Below, one piece after another: positions 33,443 through 43,084 of a stretch of 64,000 nt of DNA (position 1 is its first letter; the number at the start of each line of letters is the position of its first letter). The notes under the pieces were generated by a model. It ran no database searches. It had not been told where the DNA came from and worked only from the letters and a program-made list of their open reading frames with translations. The translations under genes were made by a program, and so were the position numbers. Origin of the DNA: Chitinophagaceae bacterium UBA1931 (GTDB lineage Bacteria; Bacteroidota; Bacteroidia; Chitinophagales; Chitinophagaceae); assembly GCA_002337125.1 (NCBI GenBank), contig DDFJ01000002.1:190472-254471 (forward strand). The letters run 5' to 3'.

Positions 33443-34660
33443 TTACAAGTGTATGAGTTTAACTACCTGTCTTGCTTGTTTCGATTCCAGTTTGAAAAAG
33501 TACATGCCCGGCTTTGCATCAGGAACAGAAAGGCGTATTGAAGAACCTTTTAATATATTATTCAGCTGCTGGGTAGTAATTATTCTGCCATTTATATCTA
33601 TTAAGCTAAAGGAAACATTTGAAAGATTTTTATCGGCCACAATGTTTATGGAAGACGTAAATGGATTGCTGAGCACATGAACAAATGCTGGTTGTTCATG
33701 TAAATTTGAAACAGCAGTAACAACAGACGATAAATTATATTTTGAGATAACCGGGTAGTGATCTGATGTATTATGTGCAGTAACATAATCTGGTACAATA
33801 GAAGTTACATCTGTTTTTATTTGTACTGAACCAGGTATATAGTACGGCTCCATTTCGTTTGATATAATGTGATTGTCAATCACGTTCGGATAATCAATCA
33901 TACTTGAATTTCCGGCTTCACCAAGTGGAAGTGTAATTGAATTATAATGATCAGCATCTGTACTGTCCATCACAATCGGGTTATACGATGATACACTTGC
34001 GCCTGTATAAATGCTTGTATTCAACGCATCATTATAATCGCCGATTAAAATAATATTGGCAGTTGGGAAGCGGAGATCAAAACTGTCTTTGAGTTCTTGT
34101 GCACCTGCTAATCGGCGTGTGTAATCGCTTTGAGTTGATCCTGCTTTTCCATGAATAACAATAAAGTTGATGTCTTTACTTACACTATTGATTGTTACTG
34201 TTGCTGAAAGCATATAAGGAAAACGACCCGATGCCCAGTTGCTGTAAGCGCTTGAACTTGTAGTTAACAATCCTCTTGCCGAAACATTGGAGAAAACAGA
34301 TTTGCGGTAAATAAAGGCAAGTTTCTGACCGGGAAGCCAGTTGCCACTGGAAGGGCTTGTTGCCAGCGAACAAAAAGGGCTGACATAAAAACCAAATTCA
34401 CCTGCTCCAAGATAATCAACAACTCTTCTGAGCCGCATGGTATCAACAATTTCTACCAGACCATACAGATCTGCATCAAGCCATTTTAAAATTTTACCTG
34501 CATTTGTTTCCTGCAAATTATCATCTGTTGGTCCGTTTGTTGATGAACCAAACCATTCCATGTTCCAGCTCACAACATCTAATGTATTTGTGCTGCCTTG
34601 TGAAAAGACAGATACAAACGGAAGAATACAAACAGCAATAATTAATAACGGTTTTTTCAT
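33443..34660 (-). CDS. Secreted EEP-fold nuclease/phosphodiesterase with type IX secretion tail
   Basis: 405 residues from ATG 34660 (signal MKKPLLIIAVCILPFVSVFSQ; the frame extends 15 codons upstream). The EEP fold is shown by VVSWNMEWFG, YGLVEIVDT, FIVIHGKAGS, LIGDYNDAL and TSDHYPVI. The last ~80 residues (from VHVLSNPFTSSINI to RQVVKLIHL, with GRIITTQ and GMYFFKLES) form a type A C-terminal domain of the type IX secretion system, so the enzyme is exported across the outer membrane. With the other EEP enzyme and the receptor cluster it suggests extracellular nucleic-acid breakdown. Confidence 0.88.
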   Translation of the reverse strand: MKKPLLIIAVCILPFVSVFSQGSTNTLDVVSWNMEWFGSSTNGPTDDNLQETNAGKILKWLDADLYGLVEIVDTMRLRRVVDYLGAGEFGFYVSPFCSLATSPSSGNWLPGQKLAFIYRKSVFSNVSARGLLTTSSSAYSNWASGRFPYMLSATVTINSVSKDINFIVIHGKAGSTQSDYTRRLAGAQELKDSFDLRFPTANIILIGDYNDALNTSIYTGASVSSYNPIVMDSTDADHYNSITLPLGEAGNSSMIDYPNVIDNHIISNEMEPYYIPGSVQIKTDVTSIVPDYVTAHNTSDHYPVISKYNLSSVVTAVSNLHEQPAFVHVLSNPFTSSINIVADKNLSNVSFSLIDINGRIITTQQLNNILKGSSIRLSVPDAKPGMYFFKLESKQARQVVKLIHL

Positions 34661-34720
34661 GGAGAAAATGTATTCAGCAAAAATACAGATACTATTGCTG
34701 AACAAGCAATCTGCGGCTGT

Positions 34721-35599
34721 TTAAATAAATACCCGGTTGTTGTAATTATAATTTTCCCTGAACTCTTTTGGTGTGCAGCTTTTTTTCTTTTTAAAAATGC
34801 GGTTGAAGTTGGAGATGTTGTTGAACCCGCAGTTGTATGCGATTTCAGAAACAGATTGAGTGGTGTCAATCAATTGCCGTGATGCGTGACCAAGCCGCAG
34901 TTCAAGCAAACTGTCGATAAAGGAGATGCCGGTCCGTTGTTTAAAAAACCGGCTGAATGAAACGGATGTCATGTTTACCAATCCGGCAACTTCATCAAGC
35001 GTCATATTCTTATGAAAATTCTGGTTCATATAGTCCAGCACTTTTTCAATGCGGCGGCTGTTATACGAAAGTTCGGCACTGCTGAATGTGGTATCAGACA
35101 ATGTTCTCATATTTCTCGAAACAGATAAATCATGAAGTATGGATAACAATTCAAGTACTGAATCAAATCCATGTTTTTGATTCAATGCTAAAAACCTGTC
35201 GGCAAGTTGCCTTGCTGTTTCAGTAGAGAAAAGAATTCCTTTTGCAGAGCGCTCCAGCATTTTGTGTATATAACTCATCTGGTTTCTGCGTAGAAATTTT
35301 TCATCCAGTAAATCTTTATGAAACTGGATCGTCACTTCTTTAATCTCTTTGCTTTTGCATTTATGTGTTTGCCATACATGCGGCAGGTTTGAACCAACAA
35401 GCACCAGTTCAAGGTTATCAATTTCTCCTATGTGATCGCCAATAACACGTTTTGCACCTTTGGCATTCATGATAAAATTCAACTCAAGTTCTTCGTGGCA
35501 ATGTAGCGGAAAATCAAACTCACTTTTAACCCTGGAGAAGATGGTGAAACAATCGCTGCTGGTGAGAGGGGTAATTTCTCTCATGATGTTGTCGTACAT
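34721..35599 (-). CDS. AraC-family regulator with cupin sensor domain
   Basis: 292 residues from ATG 35599 (MYDNIMREI; ATG 35584 is an alternative; longer starts lie in the divergent promoter region). The N-terminal cupin-like domain contains FPLHCHEELELNFIM and GDHIGEIDNLELVLVG. The C-terminal AraC helix-turn-helix pair (about 190-285) includes MTLDEVAGLVNMTSVSFSRFF and SVSEIAYNCGFNNISNFNRIF. It diverges from susC and is the likely local regulator of the polysaccharide locus, sensing a sugar through the cupin domain, in place of a hybrid two-component sensor or anti-sigma pair. Confidence 0.9.
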   Translation of the reverse strand: MYDNIMREITPLTSSDCFTIFSRVKSEFDFPLHCHEELELNFIMNAKGAKRVIGDHIGEIDNLELVLVGSNLPHVWQTHKCKSKEIKEVTIQFHKDLLDEKFLRRNQMSYIHKMLERSAKGILFSTETARQLADRFLALNQKHGFDSVLELLSILHDLSVSRNMRTLSDTTFSSAELSYNSRRIEKVLDYMNQNFHKNMTLDEVAGLVNMTSVSFSRFFKQRTGISFIDSLLELRLGHASRQLIDTTQSVSEIAYNCGFNNISNFNRIFKKKKSCTPKEFRENYNYNNRVFI

Positions 35600-35769
35600 A
35601 ATGGCAAGTTTGTGTTGTAAAATTATATACAATGGGATAATAAAGTATAATTTTTTTTTTCGAATAGGAGTATGCATATTTTGTTCAAAGCCTTTATTAG
35701 CAAGGATTTTAGGTGTTTTGTTGAGTTAGTTGTGTTATAAAGTATAAAATAATGATAAAAAAGTATTAG

Positions 35770-35798
35770 TTTGGTATGTAGTGTCATCTCTACATTTG
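35770..35798 (+). promoter_or_regulatory. susC promoter
   Basis: TTTG (35770-35773), a 17-base spacer, then TACATTTG (35791-35798), an exact match to TAnnTTTG. Predicted start is near 35803, 14 bases before ATG 35817. The region 35600-35816 is A/T-rich; I saw no convincing AraC operator repeat in it. Confidence 0.7.
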
Positions 35799-35816
35799 TA
35801 CAAATATTCTTGTCAT

Positions 35817-38800
35817 ATGAGAAAGTCTCGATTTCCCCGGGCATTCGCATTACTAATGGCGTTTGTCCTCTCCACACTAACTGTTTTCGCACAAACCAAA
35901 ACGATTACAGGAATTATTACAGATCAGTCAGGAACACCATTAAGCGGTGCAACTGTTAATGCAAAGGGAACAAAGGTTTCCACGCAAACTGATCAGAATG
36001 GTAACTTTAAAATTGCCGTACCGGCTTCTTCAACAAAACTGGTGATCTCTTATGTTGGTGCAAAAACCACCGAGGTTGCCATTGAAGGAAAAACAGTGAT
36101 TACAGTATCACTCGATGTTACACAAACCAAACTTACAGAGGTTGTGGTAATTGGTTATGGACAAACAAAACGTTCAAACGTATCTACCGCTATTTCCACT
36201 GTTTCAGAAAAAGATCTGAAGAACCTTGTAGTTACCGGTGTTGACCAGGCTATTCAAGGTAAAGTTGCAGGTGTATCTGTTACAAACAACAGCGGACAAC
36301 CTGGTGGTGGTGTTTCACTTCGTATTCGTGGTATTACAACCATTAACAGTAACGATCCACTGATTGTAATTGATGGCGTTCCCTTTACATCCAACACAAT
36401 TACCAATACAGGTTATGATGCGTTGGGCGGATCAAATGGTCAAACTGGAAACAGTGTAATGGCCACTCTTAACCCTAATGATATTGCTTCGGTTGATATC
36501 TTAAAAGATGCATCTGCACAGGCCATCTACGGTTCGCAGGCTGCTAACGGTGTAATCCTTATTACAACGAAGAAAGGTAAAAAGGGAGAGGGAAAAATTT
36601 CTTATGACTATTATTTCGGTCAGTCAAGAATTGCAAAGAAATTGAACATGATGAACCTGCAGGAATTTGCAATGTATCAAAATCAGTTAGCAACTCCTGA
36701 TGGTGTTACTCCACGCATTATTGATTCAGTTGCTGAATTCAGAAACCCGGTGATTATTGGTAAAGGAACAGATTGGCAGGAAGCAATCTTCAGACCAGCA
36801 AATGTTCAAAGCCACCAGTTAAGTTTTTCAGGTGGAAGCGATAAAACCAATTATTATATTTCTCTTGGTTACCTCGACCAGGATGGTATTCTGCTCGGTT
36901 CTTCTTTCAAAAGATACTCAAGCCGTTTCAGCCTTGATCACCAGATTAAGAGTTGGGCAAAAATTGGTATGAGTGCAAATATTTCACGCAGTAATCAGCA
37001 AATTACTTTAGCCGATGCTGCTGAAAGTACAATCTGGTGGGGCGCAATCCTAAGCCCGTTGGTTCCTCTTAAAAATATTGATGGTACATGGGCAGGTGCA
37101 GGAACAAATACAACAGCTGGTGTTTATAACGCCAATGCATTGAACCCTGTTGCAAGTGCCAACCTGAGAGGAAATAAAACAATCAACAACAATATTTTTG
37201 GTAACGTTTATGCTGATATCAGCCTCTTAAAATGGTTATCGCTCCGCAATGAAATTTCTTATTCACTGAGTTACCAGAATAATGATGCATTTCAGAAAGA
37301 TGCAACGATTGGTACTTACTCACAAATCAGTAAGTTAATTCAAAGCCGTTCAAACAGCTACTATTATAACCTGCGTAATTATTTCAATGCAAATAAAGTG
37401 TTTGGCAAGCATGCTCTTAATGGTGTGTTGGGTCATGAAGTTCAGTACGGTTATTGGGAACAGATTTATGGCAGCAAACCAAGTCTTGTAAACGGTATTC
37501 TTGATTTGAATGCTGGTAGTACAGATGCGTTGACATGGGGTTTATCAGGTGGTAAGAGCGACTGGGCAATTGAATCATATTTTGCAAGGGCTAACTACAC
37601 TTATGATAACCGTTATAATTTATCAGCAAGTATAAGAAGAGATGGTTCATCTAAATTTGCTCCAACAAAACGTTGGGGTTATTTCCCTGCTGTTTCTGCA
37701 GCATGGACTGTAACGAATGAAAAATTTGCTGAATCAATTACCAATGTTGTTAATTCATTAAAATTAAGAGTTGGTTATGGTGAAGTAGGTAACCAGAATC
37801 CTCCAAGCGGTTCTCCCAACCCACTGTTCAACTCAGCAGTAAGTGTATGGAATGGTGCTGTAGGTTTCGGACGTTCTACTTACCTCAATGGTATTGCCAA
37901 TCCTGATGTTACCTGGGAATCTGTTGCTTCTACAAATATTGGTATTGACTTTGCCATGTTCAAAAGCAAAGTTGAAGTAAGCCTCGATTTGTATAAGAAA
38001 TCTACAAAAGACATGCTCATCTTCAGTACCGGTGCTGCATACCTTGGTATTGGCGACCAGTGGAATGATCTGAAAGCTCCTGTTGGTAACGCTGGTAAAA
38101 TGACAAATACAGGTCTTGATTTAACTATCAACTATAGTGCAATCAGCAACAAAGACTTTAACTGGAAAGTAACCGGAATATTCTCAACATTCAAGAATAA
38201 ACTCGACAACTTAGCAAACCTTACAAGCAGTCTTGATGGTAAAGTTTACTATGATGGTTATTTACTTACTCATACAACTCCTGGAAATCCTGTAGGTACA
38301 TTCTGGGGATTGCAAACTGATGGTTTATACCGTACAACTGATGAGCTGGCAAAAAGCTTACCTCAGTTTGGTTACAGTGTTGATGTTAAACATACATGGT
38401 TAGGTGATATCCGTTTCAAAGATATCAGTGGTCCAAATGGAAAACCTGATGGTGTTATTGATGCAAATGATTTTACAATCATCGGCTCTCCATATCCAAA
38501 ATTCACCGCAGGCTTAACAAACACATTCAATTATAAAAACTTTGATCTTTCTGTATTCCTGCAAGGAAGCTATGGCGCTAAGATTTACAACTTCCTGAAA
38601 TGGCAAACTGAAGGCATGGCAAATCCTTACTGGAATCAAACCAAGGATGTGCTTTACAACCGCTATACTGCTGCAAACAAAACCGGTACATTACCACGCT
38701 TTACAAGCGATAACGTAAACAACCGCTATGTTAGCGACAGGTATGTAGAAGATGGTTCTTACCTGCGTATTCAGAATATTACATTCGGATACCGTTTGCC

Positions 38801-38999
38801 TGAAAAAGTTGCCGGCAAGAATATTTTCAGTAATGCAAGAATTTATGTTACAGCACAAAACCTGTACACATTTACAAAATACAGTGGTTACGATCCTGAA
38901 ATTGGTGCATTTAACAGCAGCATAAAACTGCAGAATGTTGACATGGGTCACTATCCTGTTCCACGCACATTTACTGCAGGAATTAATGTTGAATTTTAA
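35817..38999 (+). CDS. SusC/RagA-type TonB-dependent oligosaccharide transporter
   Basis: 1060 residues from ATG 35817 (the longer ATG at 35781 lies inside the promoter). Signal peptide to VFAQ, then a carboxypeptidase-regulatory-like domain (GIITDQSGTPLSGATV), TonB-box region LTEVVVIGYG, plug with GVSLRIRGITTIN and DASAQAIYGSQAANGVILITTKKG, and a beta barrel ending FTAGINVEF. It imports oligosaccharides with the SusD partner encoded 25 bp downstream. From the neighbouring enzymes the ligand is probably manno- or glucomanno-oligosaccharide. Confidence 0.95.
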   Translation: MRKSRFPRAFALLMAFVLSTLTVFAQTKTITGIITDQSGTPLSGATVNAKGTKVSTQTDQNGNFKIAVPASSTKLVISYVGAKTTEVAIEGKTVITVSLDVTQTKLTEVVVIGYGQTKRSNVSTAISTVSEKDLKNLVVTGVDQAIQGKVAGVSVTNNSGQPGGGVSLRIRGITTINSNDPLIVIDGVPFTSNTITNTGYDALGGSNGQTGNSVMATLNPNDIASVDILKDASAQAIYGSQAANGVILITTKKGKKGEGKISYDYYFGQSRIAKKLNMMNLQEFAMYQNQLATPDGVTPRIIDSVAEFRNPVIIGKGTDWQEAIFRPANVQSHQLSFSGGSDKTNYYISLGYLDQDGILLGSSFKRYSSRFSLDHQIKSWAKIGMSANISRSNQQITLADAAESTIWWGAILSPLVPLKNIDGTWAGAGTNTTAGVYNANALNPVASANLRGNKTINNNIFGNVYADISLLKWLSLRNEISYSLSYQNNDAFQKDATIGTYSQISKLIQSRSNSYYYNLRNYFNANKVFGKHALNGVLGHEVQYGYWEQIYGSKPSLVNGILDLNAGSTDALTWGLSGGKSDWAIESYFARANYTYDNRYNLSASIRRDGSSKFAPTKRWGYFPAVSAAWTVTNEKFAESITNVVNSLKLRVGYGEVGNQNPPSGSPNPLFNSAVSVWNGAVGFGRSTYLNGIANPDVTWESVASTNIGIDFAMFKSKVEVSLDLYKKSTKDMLIFSTGAAYLGIGDQWNDLKAPVGNAGKMTNTGLDLTINYSAISNKDFNWKVTGIFSTFKNKLDNLANLTSSLDGKVYYDGYLLTHTTPGNPVGTFWGLQTDGLYRTTDELAKSLPQFGYSVDVKHTWLGDIRFKDISGPNGKPDGVIDANDFTIIGSPYPKFTAGLTNTFNYKNFDLSVFLQGSYGAKIYNFLKWQTEGMANPYWNQTKDVLYNRYTAANKTGTLPRFTSDNVNNRYVSDRYVEDGSYLRIQNITFGYRLPEKVAGKNIFSNARIYVTAQNLYTFTKYSGYDPEIGAFNSSIKLQNVDMGHYPVPRTFTAGINVEF

Positions 39000-39024
39000 T
39001 TGATCAAGTTTTAAAAAATTTTTT

Positions 39025-40635
39025 ATGAATAAAATATTTCTAAGTACAGCGTTAATTTTATTCATCTCTCTTGCATCCTGTAAAAAATCTTATTTAGATA
39101 ATAAAGGTGCGTTAGATGGTACCACGCTTGCAAACTATTACAACACTGCCGACGAAGTAAGAAGCTTAACCGGTACATTATACAGTGGTCTTCCATGGAC
39201 AGGTTATGAAGAACGTGCAATGCCTGCCATTGGCGATATGATGGGTGGCAACATGTTTGTATCTGCCGGTAATAACGATGACCAGGTGTTCTTAAACTTT
39301 ACACTTGCTGCAACTGCAGTTCGTTTAGCCGATTCATGGAAATCGCTTTACAAAGTAAACGGATGGGCAGCCTCTTATAAAAAGGCATTGGAATTTAAGA
39401 AATCAACAGGTGGTGATGCTACATTCTTAGATCCTGCAATTGCTGAATGTAATTTCATGATTGGTACCTGCTATTTTTATGTAGGCCGTGCATGGGGTGC
39501 AGCTCCAATTGTAACCGATCCCGGTACAGTGGCACTGGAAGGTACTTCAAGCAAAATTCCACGCTATCTTCAAACAGATGTTCTTCGCTATGCAACTGAA
39601 AGTTTGAAAGCAGCTGAAAAGAATTTACCCGAAACAGATGTTCCCGGTCGATTGACTAAATATTCTGCAAAAGGAATGCTTGCTAAACTGTATCTCTACA
39701 GGGCAACAGCTTTAGGTGAAAATGCTTGTTATGACAGTGCAAAAGTAAAAGCAGGTGAAGTTATTGCTTCAGGTAAATATGATTTACTTCCTGATTATGC
39801 TGCATTGTTCAACACAAGTTCTAATAATAACAGCATTGAATCTTTATTTGCAATTCAGCATGCATTAAACGGAAGCAGCCCCTGGGGTGGTCCAAGTCTT
39901 TTACAACCCGACTTTGGCCCGTCAAATCTTTCTACCAAGGAAGCAAGCATGTGGGAGCTGTATAAACCATCTCTTGATATTTTAAAAGCATTTGAATCTG
40001 GCGACAAACGCAGAGCAGGTTCAGTAATGGAACATGGCTGGAGTTTTCCAACATGGAAACCAACTGTTGATGGTAATGCAGGTTACAATACATTTATGGC
40101 AGGTGGTTATAAATATGATACACTGCAGGCGTTGAATGCAGGTGGTCAGAAAAATGAAGTAAGATCAAACATTGCAAAATATGTGGTAGGTCCTGGTAAA
40201 AGCTTTGGTGGTGAAACTGTATTGGGAATGCAAACAAGTATCAATACAATGTTCTTGCGTTATGCAGATGTATTGCTGATTTATGCTGAAGCAGTTTTAG
40301 GAAAAGGTGCTTCTACAACCGATGCTGCTGCACTTGCAGCTTATAATAAAGTAAGAACAAGAGCTGGCTTGTCAACCAAGTCATCTATTACTCTTGCTGA
40401 TATATTACAGGAAAGAAGAGTGGAACTTGCTTTTGAAGGAGATTATTGGTTTGATGTGCAACGTCAGGGCTTTACAAAAGCGAAAGCAATCATTATGGCT
40501 CAGAACCGTGGTTCAGTTGATAATGCCAACTATGTAACTTCATTTACACAGGCAATGATGTACTTGCCAATTCCTGCTGGTGAAATAGTTACTGACCCTG
40601 AACTGGCGAAAGATCCGGTTGCGTATTATAAATAA
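39025..40635 (+). CDS. SusD/RagB-type glycan-binding lipoprotein
   Basis: 536 residues. Lipoprotein signal MNKIFLSTALILFISLASC with Cys19. Helical TPR-like SusD fold, with RYADVLLIYAEAVLGKG and ERRVELAFEGDYWFDVQRQG near the C-terminus as in RagB/SusD proteins, and YLPIPAGEIVTDPEL at the end. It forms the lid of the SusC pore and captures glycans at the surface. Confidence 0.95.
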   Translation: MNKIFLSTALILFISLASCKKSYLDNKGALDGTTLANYYNTADEVRSLTGTLYSGLPWTGYEERAMPAIGDMMGGNMFVSAGNNDDQVFLNFTLAATAVRLADSWKSLYKVNGWAASYKKALEFKKSTGGDATFLDPAIAECNFMIGTCYFYVGRAWGAAPIVTDPGTVALEGTSSKIPRYLQTDVLRYATESLKAAEKNLPETDVPGRLTKYSAKGMLAKLYLYRATALGENACYDSAKVKAGEVIASGKYDLLPDYAALFNTSSNNNSIESLFAIQHALNGSSPWGGPSLLQPDFGPSNLSTKEASMWELYKPSLDILKAFESGDKRRAGSVMEHGWSFPTWKPTVDGNAGYNTFMAGGYKYDTLQALNAGGQKNEVRSNIAKYVVGPGKSFGGETVLGMQTSINTMFLRYADVLLIYAEAVLGKGASTTDAAALAAYNKVRTRAGLSTKSSITLADILQERRVELAFEGDYWFDVQRQGFTKAKAIIMAQNRGSVDNANYVTSFTQAMMYLPIPAGEIVTDPELAKDPVAYYK

Positions 40636-40664
40636 TAGTCTAAACCAATCTTAAAAAAAAATGT

Positions 40665-41708
40665 ATGAAAAAATATTTTAAAAATATCATAAACAAATTG
40701 CCGGTTGTACTTCTTCTTGCAGCAATTGTTTTCATTAACTCCTGCTCAAAGGATTCAGATGGTTCAAACTTTTCCAAACCAGGTGAGCCTGTATTTTCTG
40801 CAATAAGTATCGACAGCGGTGCAAACGGAGCATTAGTATATGTTGTTGGTACAGGGCTTGGCGATATGCGCAGCATCATCTTTACTAGTCAGAATGTGCC
40901 TGCATTAATTACACCAACACTTAATACTTCAACTTCAGTAGTATTCAGGGTGCCTGATACAGCTTATGGTGGCAAACAAAATATTGTTCTTACCAACAGT
41001 TTGGGAAAGAGCATTACTGTACCATTTAAAGTACTTGCTTTTGCAACAGTATCATCAGTATCTCCTTCAACAGATTTTATTACAAATTCTGTTATCACTT
41101 TAAACGGTGTGAATCTGGGTGATGTTACTGCTGTAAAACTTACAGGAACAAGCGATGTCGCAACCATCGTTTCAAAAACCAAAAAGCAGCTGGTGATTAA
41201 AATGCCAAGCACAACAAAATCCCGTTCAACACTTGATATCACCAATGCAACTGGTACTTCAACAACTACTCAGGAATTTGTAAGCGTTGCAAATGCAAGA
41301 GTAGTATATGATGATGCTTTGCAAAATGGTTTCCAATCATGGAGCTGGGGCGTTGATAATATCAACTTCTCCAATACATCAGAAACTATGTGCGGCAGCT
41401 ATTCAATGAATGCAGGCTGGACTGGTGGCTGGGGCGGTTTGCAGTTTGGAGGTGGAAGCATTGATTTAACCGGCATGAATTACTTAACATTTTATGTAAA
41501 AGGAAGTGCTGCAGATCAGAAATACCAGGTATGGCTTGATTGGGGTCCAACAACAGTGATCACAGTTCCTAAAAATGTATGGACATACTATAAATTTAAA
41601 TTATCAGATTTTGCACCGGGTAAAACTTCAGTAGGAACATTCATTGTTCAGATTCAAGGCGATCCTGTATCTGGTAATTTGTGGGATGATATTATGTTTG
41701 TGAAATAA
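40665..41708 (+). CDS. TIG-domain surface glycan-binding lipoprotein
   Basis: 347 residues. Lipoprotein signal with NSC (Cys26). Two IPT/TIG immunoglobulin-like domains follow (about 38-130 and 130-215: AISIDSGANGALVYVVGTGLGD; VSSVSPSTDFITNSVITLNGVNLG), then a C-terminal beta-sandwich (about 220-347) rich in Trp and Gly (WTGGWGGLQFGGGSIDL, WLDWGPTTVI) that is likely the carbohydrate-binding module. It occupies the SusE/SGBP position, third after susC and susD. Confidence 0.85.
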   Translation: MKKYFKNIINKLPVVLLLAAIVFINSCSKDSDGSNFSKPGEPVFSAISIDSGANGALVYVVGTGLGDMRSIIFTSQNVPALITPTLNTSTSVVFRVPDTAYGGKQNIVLTNSLGKSITVPFKVLAFATVSSVSPSTDFITNSVITLNGVNLGDVTAVKLTGTSDVATIVSKTKKQLVIKMPSTTKSRSTLDITNATGTSTTTQEFVSVANARVVYDDALQNGFQSWSWGVDNINFSNTSETMCGSYSMNAGWTGGWGGLQFGGGSIDLTGMNYLTFYVKGSAADQKYQVWLDWGPTTVITVPKNVWTYYKFKLSDFAPGKTSVGTFIVQIQGDPVSGNLWDDIMFVK

Positions 41709-41751
41709 TGATACTTTAGTATTCAACCATTTTATTGTGTTGTTTATGTGA

Positions 41752-41797
41752 GCACCGCCTCTGTAATTCAAGAATTAATACCGGGGCGGTGTCTTAT
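41752..41797 (+). terminator. Hairpin after the susCD/SGBP genes
   Basis: CACCGCC (41753-41759) pairs with GGCGGTG (41785-41791), extendable by wobbles, with a long loop and a weak T tail. It may reduce read-through between the binding-protein genes and the enzyme genes. A strong AAGGAGGTGA (41802-41811) just downstream has no ATG at the right distance. Confidence 0.45.
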
Positions 41798-41865
41798 TAA
41801 AAAGGAGGTGAAGAATTGACTGGCAAATATTGTTGATAAGACCTGACAGATTATTTTTTGTGAAA

Positions 41866-43014
41866 ATGCGCTTACTGAAAATTTATATATCCGGAATACT
41901 TATTCTTTCAATTTTATCAATTGATTTATTTGCACAAATAAATTCTCCTTCAGATAAACTTGCAACAAAAGAAACCATACAGCTTTACCGGAGTTTAAAA
42001 CAAAAGCTTCAGAATAAATTTCTTTTTGGGCACCAGGATGATCTTGCTTATGGCGTTAACTGGCGTTATCAAAAAGGAAGAAGTGATGTAAAAGATGTTG
42101 CTGGTGATTATCCTGCATTGTTTGGCTGGGAACTGAGTGGTATTGAACTGGACAGTGAATTGAATATTGACAGTGTGCCTTTCAGTAAAATGAAACAGTT
42201 TATCTGTGAATCTTACAGGAAAGGAGCTGCCATTACCATCAGCTGGCATGCAAACAGTCCGCTGGGTGAAAACAAAACAGCATGGGATACTACCAAAGGA
42301 ACAGTAGCAACAATATTGCCGGGTGGTATACATCATGAAAAATATAAATTATGGTTGAATAAAGTTGCCGGCTTTTTTCAATCATTGAAAGGAGAGAAGG
42401 GAGAAACAATTCCTGTTTTGTTCCGTCCGTTTCACGAACTGACCGGCAGTTGGTTCTGGTGGGGAAAAAATGAATGCAGTGCAGAAGAGTTTAAAGCATT
42501 ATGGCGTTTTACTTTTCAGTATATGACGAAAGAAATGAAACAGCATCATTTGCTTTGGGTATATAATACATCTGATGACTTTATTTCAAAAGAAGAGTTT
42601 CTTGAACGTTATCCCGGCGATGATGTTGTGGATGTGGTAAGCTTCGATGCGTACCAGTATGGAAGTGTTGCAGAATCAGGTGAGTTTGTAAAGAAAGTAA
42701 ATGGCTTGCTGAAAATTGTATGTAAAACTGCAACAGAAAAAAATAAAATCGCAGCACTTGCTGAAACAGGTTATGAAGCAGTGCCATATAAAAAATGGTG
42801 GACGGATGTGTTGTTAAAAGCAATTGGAAATAATGCGGTTTCTTATGTGCTTGTTTGGCGTAATCATGGATTTCATACAGGCATGAACAAAATGCATTAT
42901 TATGCTCCGTTTAAAGGACAATTATCAGCAGCCGATTTTATGAGCTTTTATAAAAACAATAAAACATTATTTGAGAAAGATATAAAGACATTAAAACTTT
43001 ACGGTAGTTTTTAG
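41866..43014 (+). CDS. GH26 endo-beta-1,4-mannanase
   Basis: 382 residues from ATG 41866 (signal MRLLKIYISGILILSILSIDLFAQ; the frame also permits TTG starts upstream). GH26 motifs: LFGHQDDLAYG, AITISWHANSP, RPFHELTGSWFWWG with acid/base Glu191 and ALAETGYE with nucleophile Glu300. It cuts mannan or glucomannan backbones, releasing mannobiose or manno-oligosaccharides, outside the cell or in the periplasm. Gene order GH26, symporter, GH130, epimerase matches the mannan operon known from Bacteroides fragilis. Confidence 0.93.
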   Translation: MRLLKIYISGILILSILSIDLFAQINSPSDKLATKETIQLYRSLKQKLQNKFLFGHQDDLAYGVNWRYQKGRSDVKDVAGDYPALFGWELSGIELDSELNIDSVPFSKMKQFICESYRKGAAITISWHANSPLGENKTAWDTTKGTVATILPGGIHHEKYKLWLNKVAGFFQSLKGEKGETIPVLFRPFHELTGSWFWWGKNECSAEEFKALWRFTFQYMTKEMKQHHLLWVYNTSDDFISKEEFLERYPGDDVVDVVSFDAYQYGSVAESGEFVKKVNGLLKIVCKTATEKNKIAALAETGYEAVPYKKWWTDVLLKAIGNNAVSYVLVWRNHGFHTGMNKMHYYAPFKGQLSAADFMSFYKNNKTLFEKDIKTLKLYGSF

Positions 43015-43034
43015 CAATCAATAGTAATAACAAT

Positions 43035-43062
43035 GCGGGCTGATTCTTCAGCCTGCAGTTTT
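43035..43062 (+). terminator. Hairpin between GH26 and symporter genes
   Basis: A stem of nine pairs with one wobble (43035-43043 with 43048-43056), loop TTCT, then AGTTTT. It may be a partial terminator or an mRNA-stabilising hairpin inside the operon. Confidence 0.5.
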
Positions 43063-43084
43063 AAAAATTGAACAGACATTAAGA

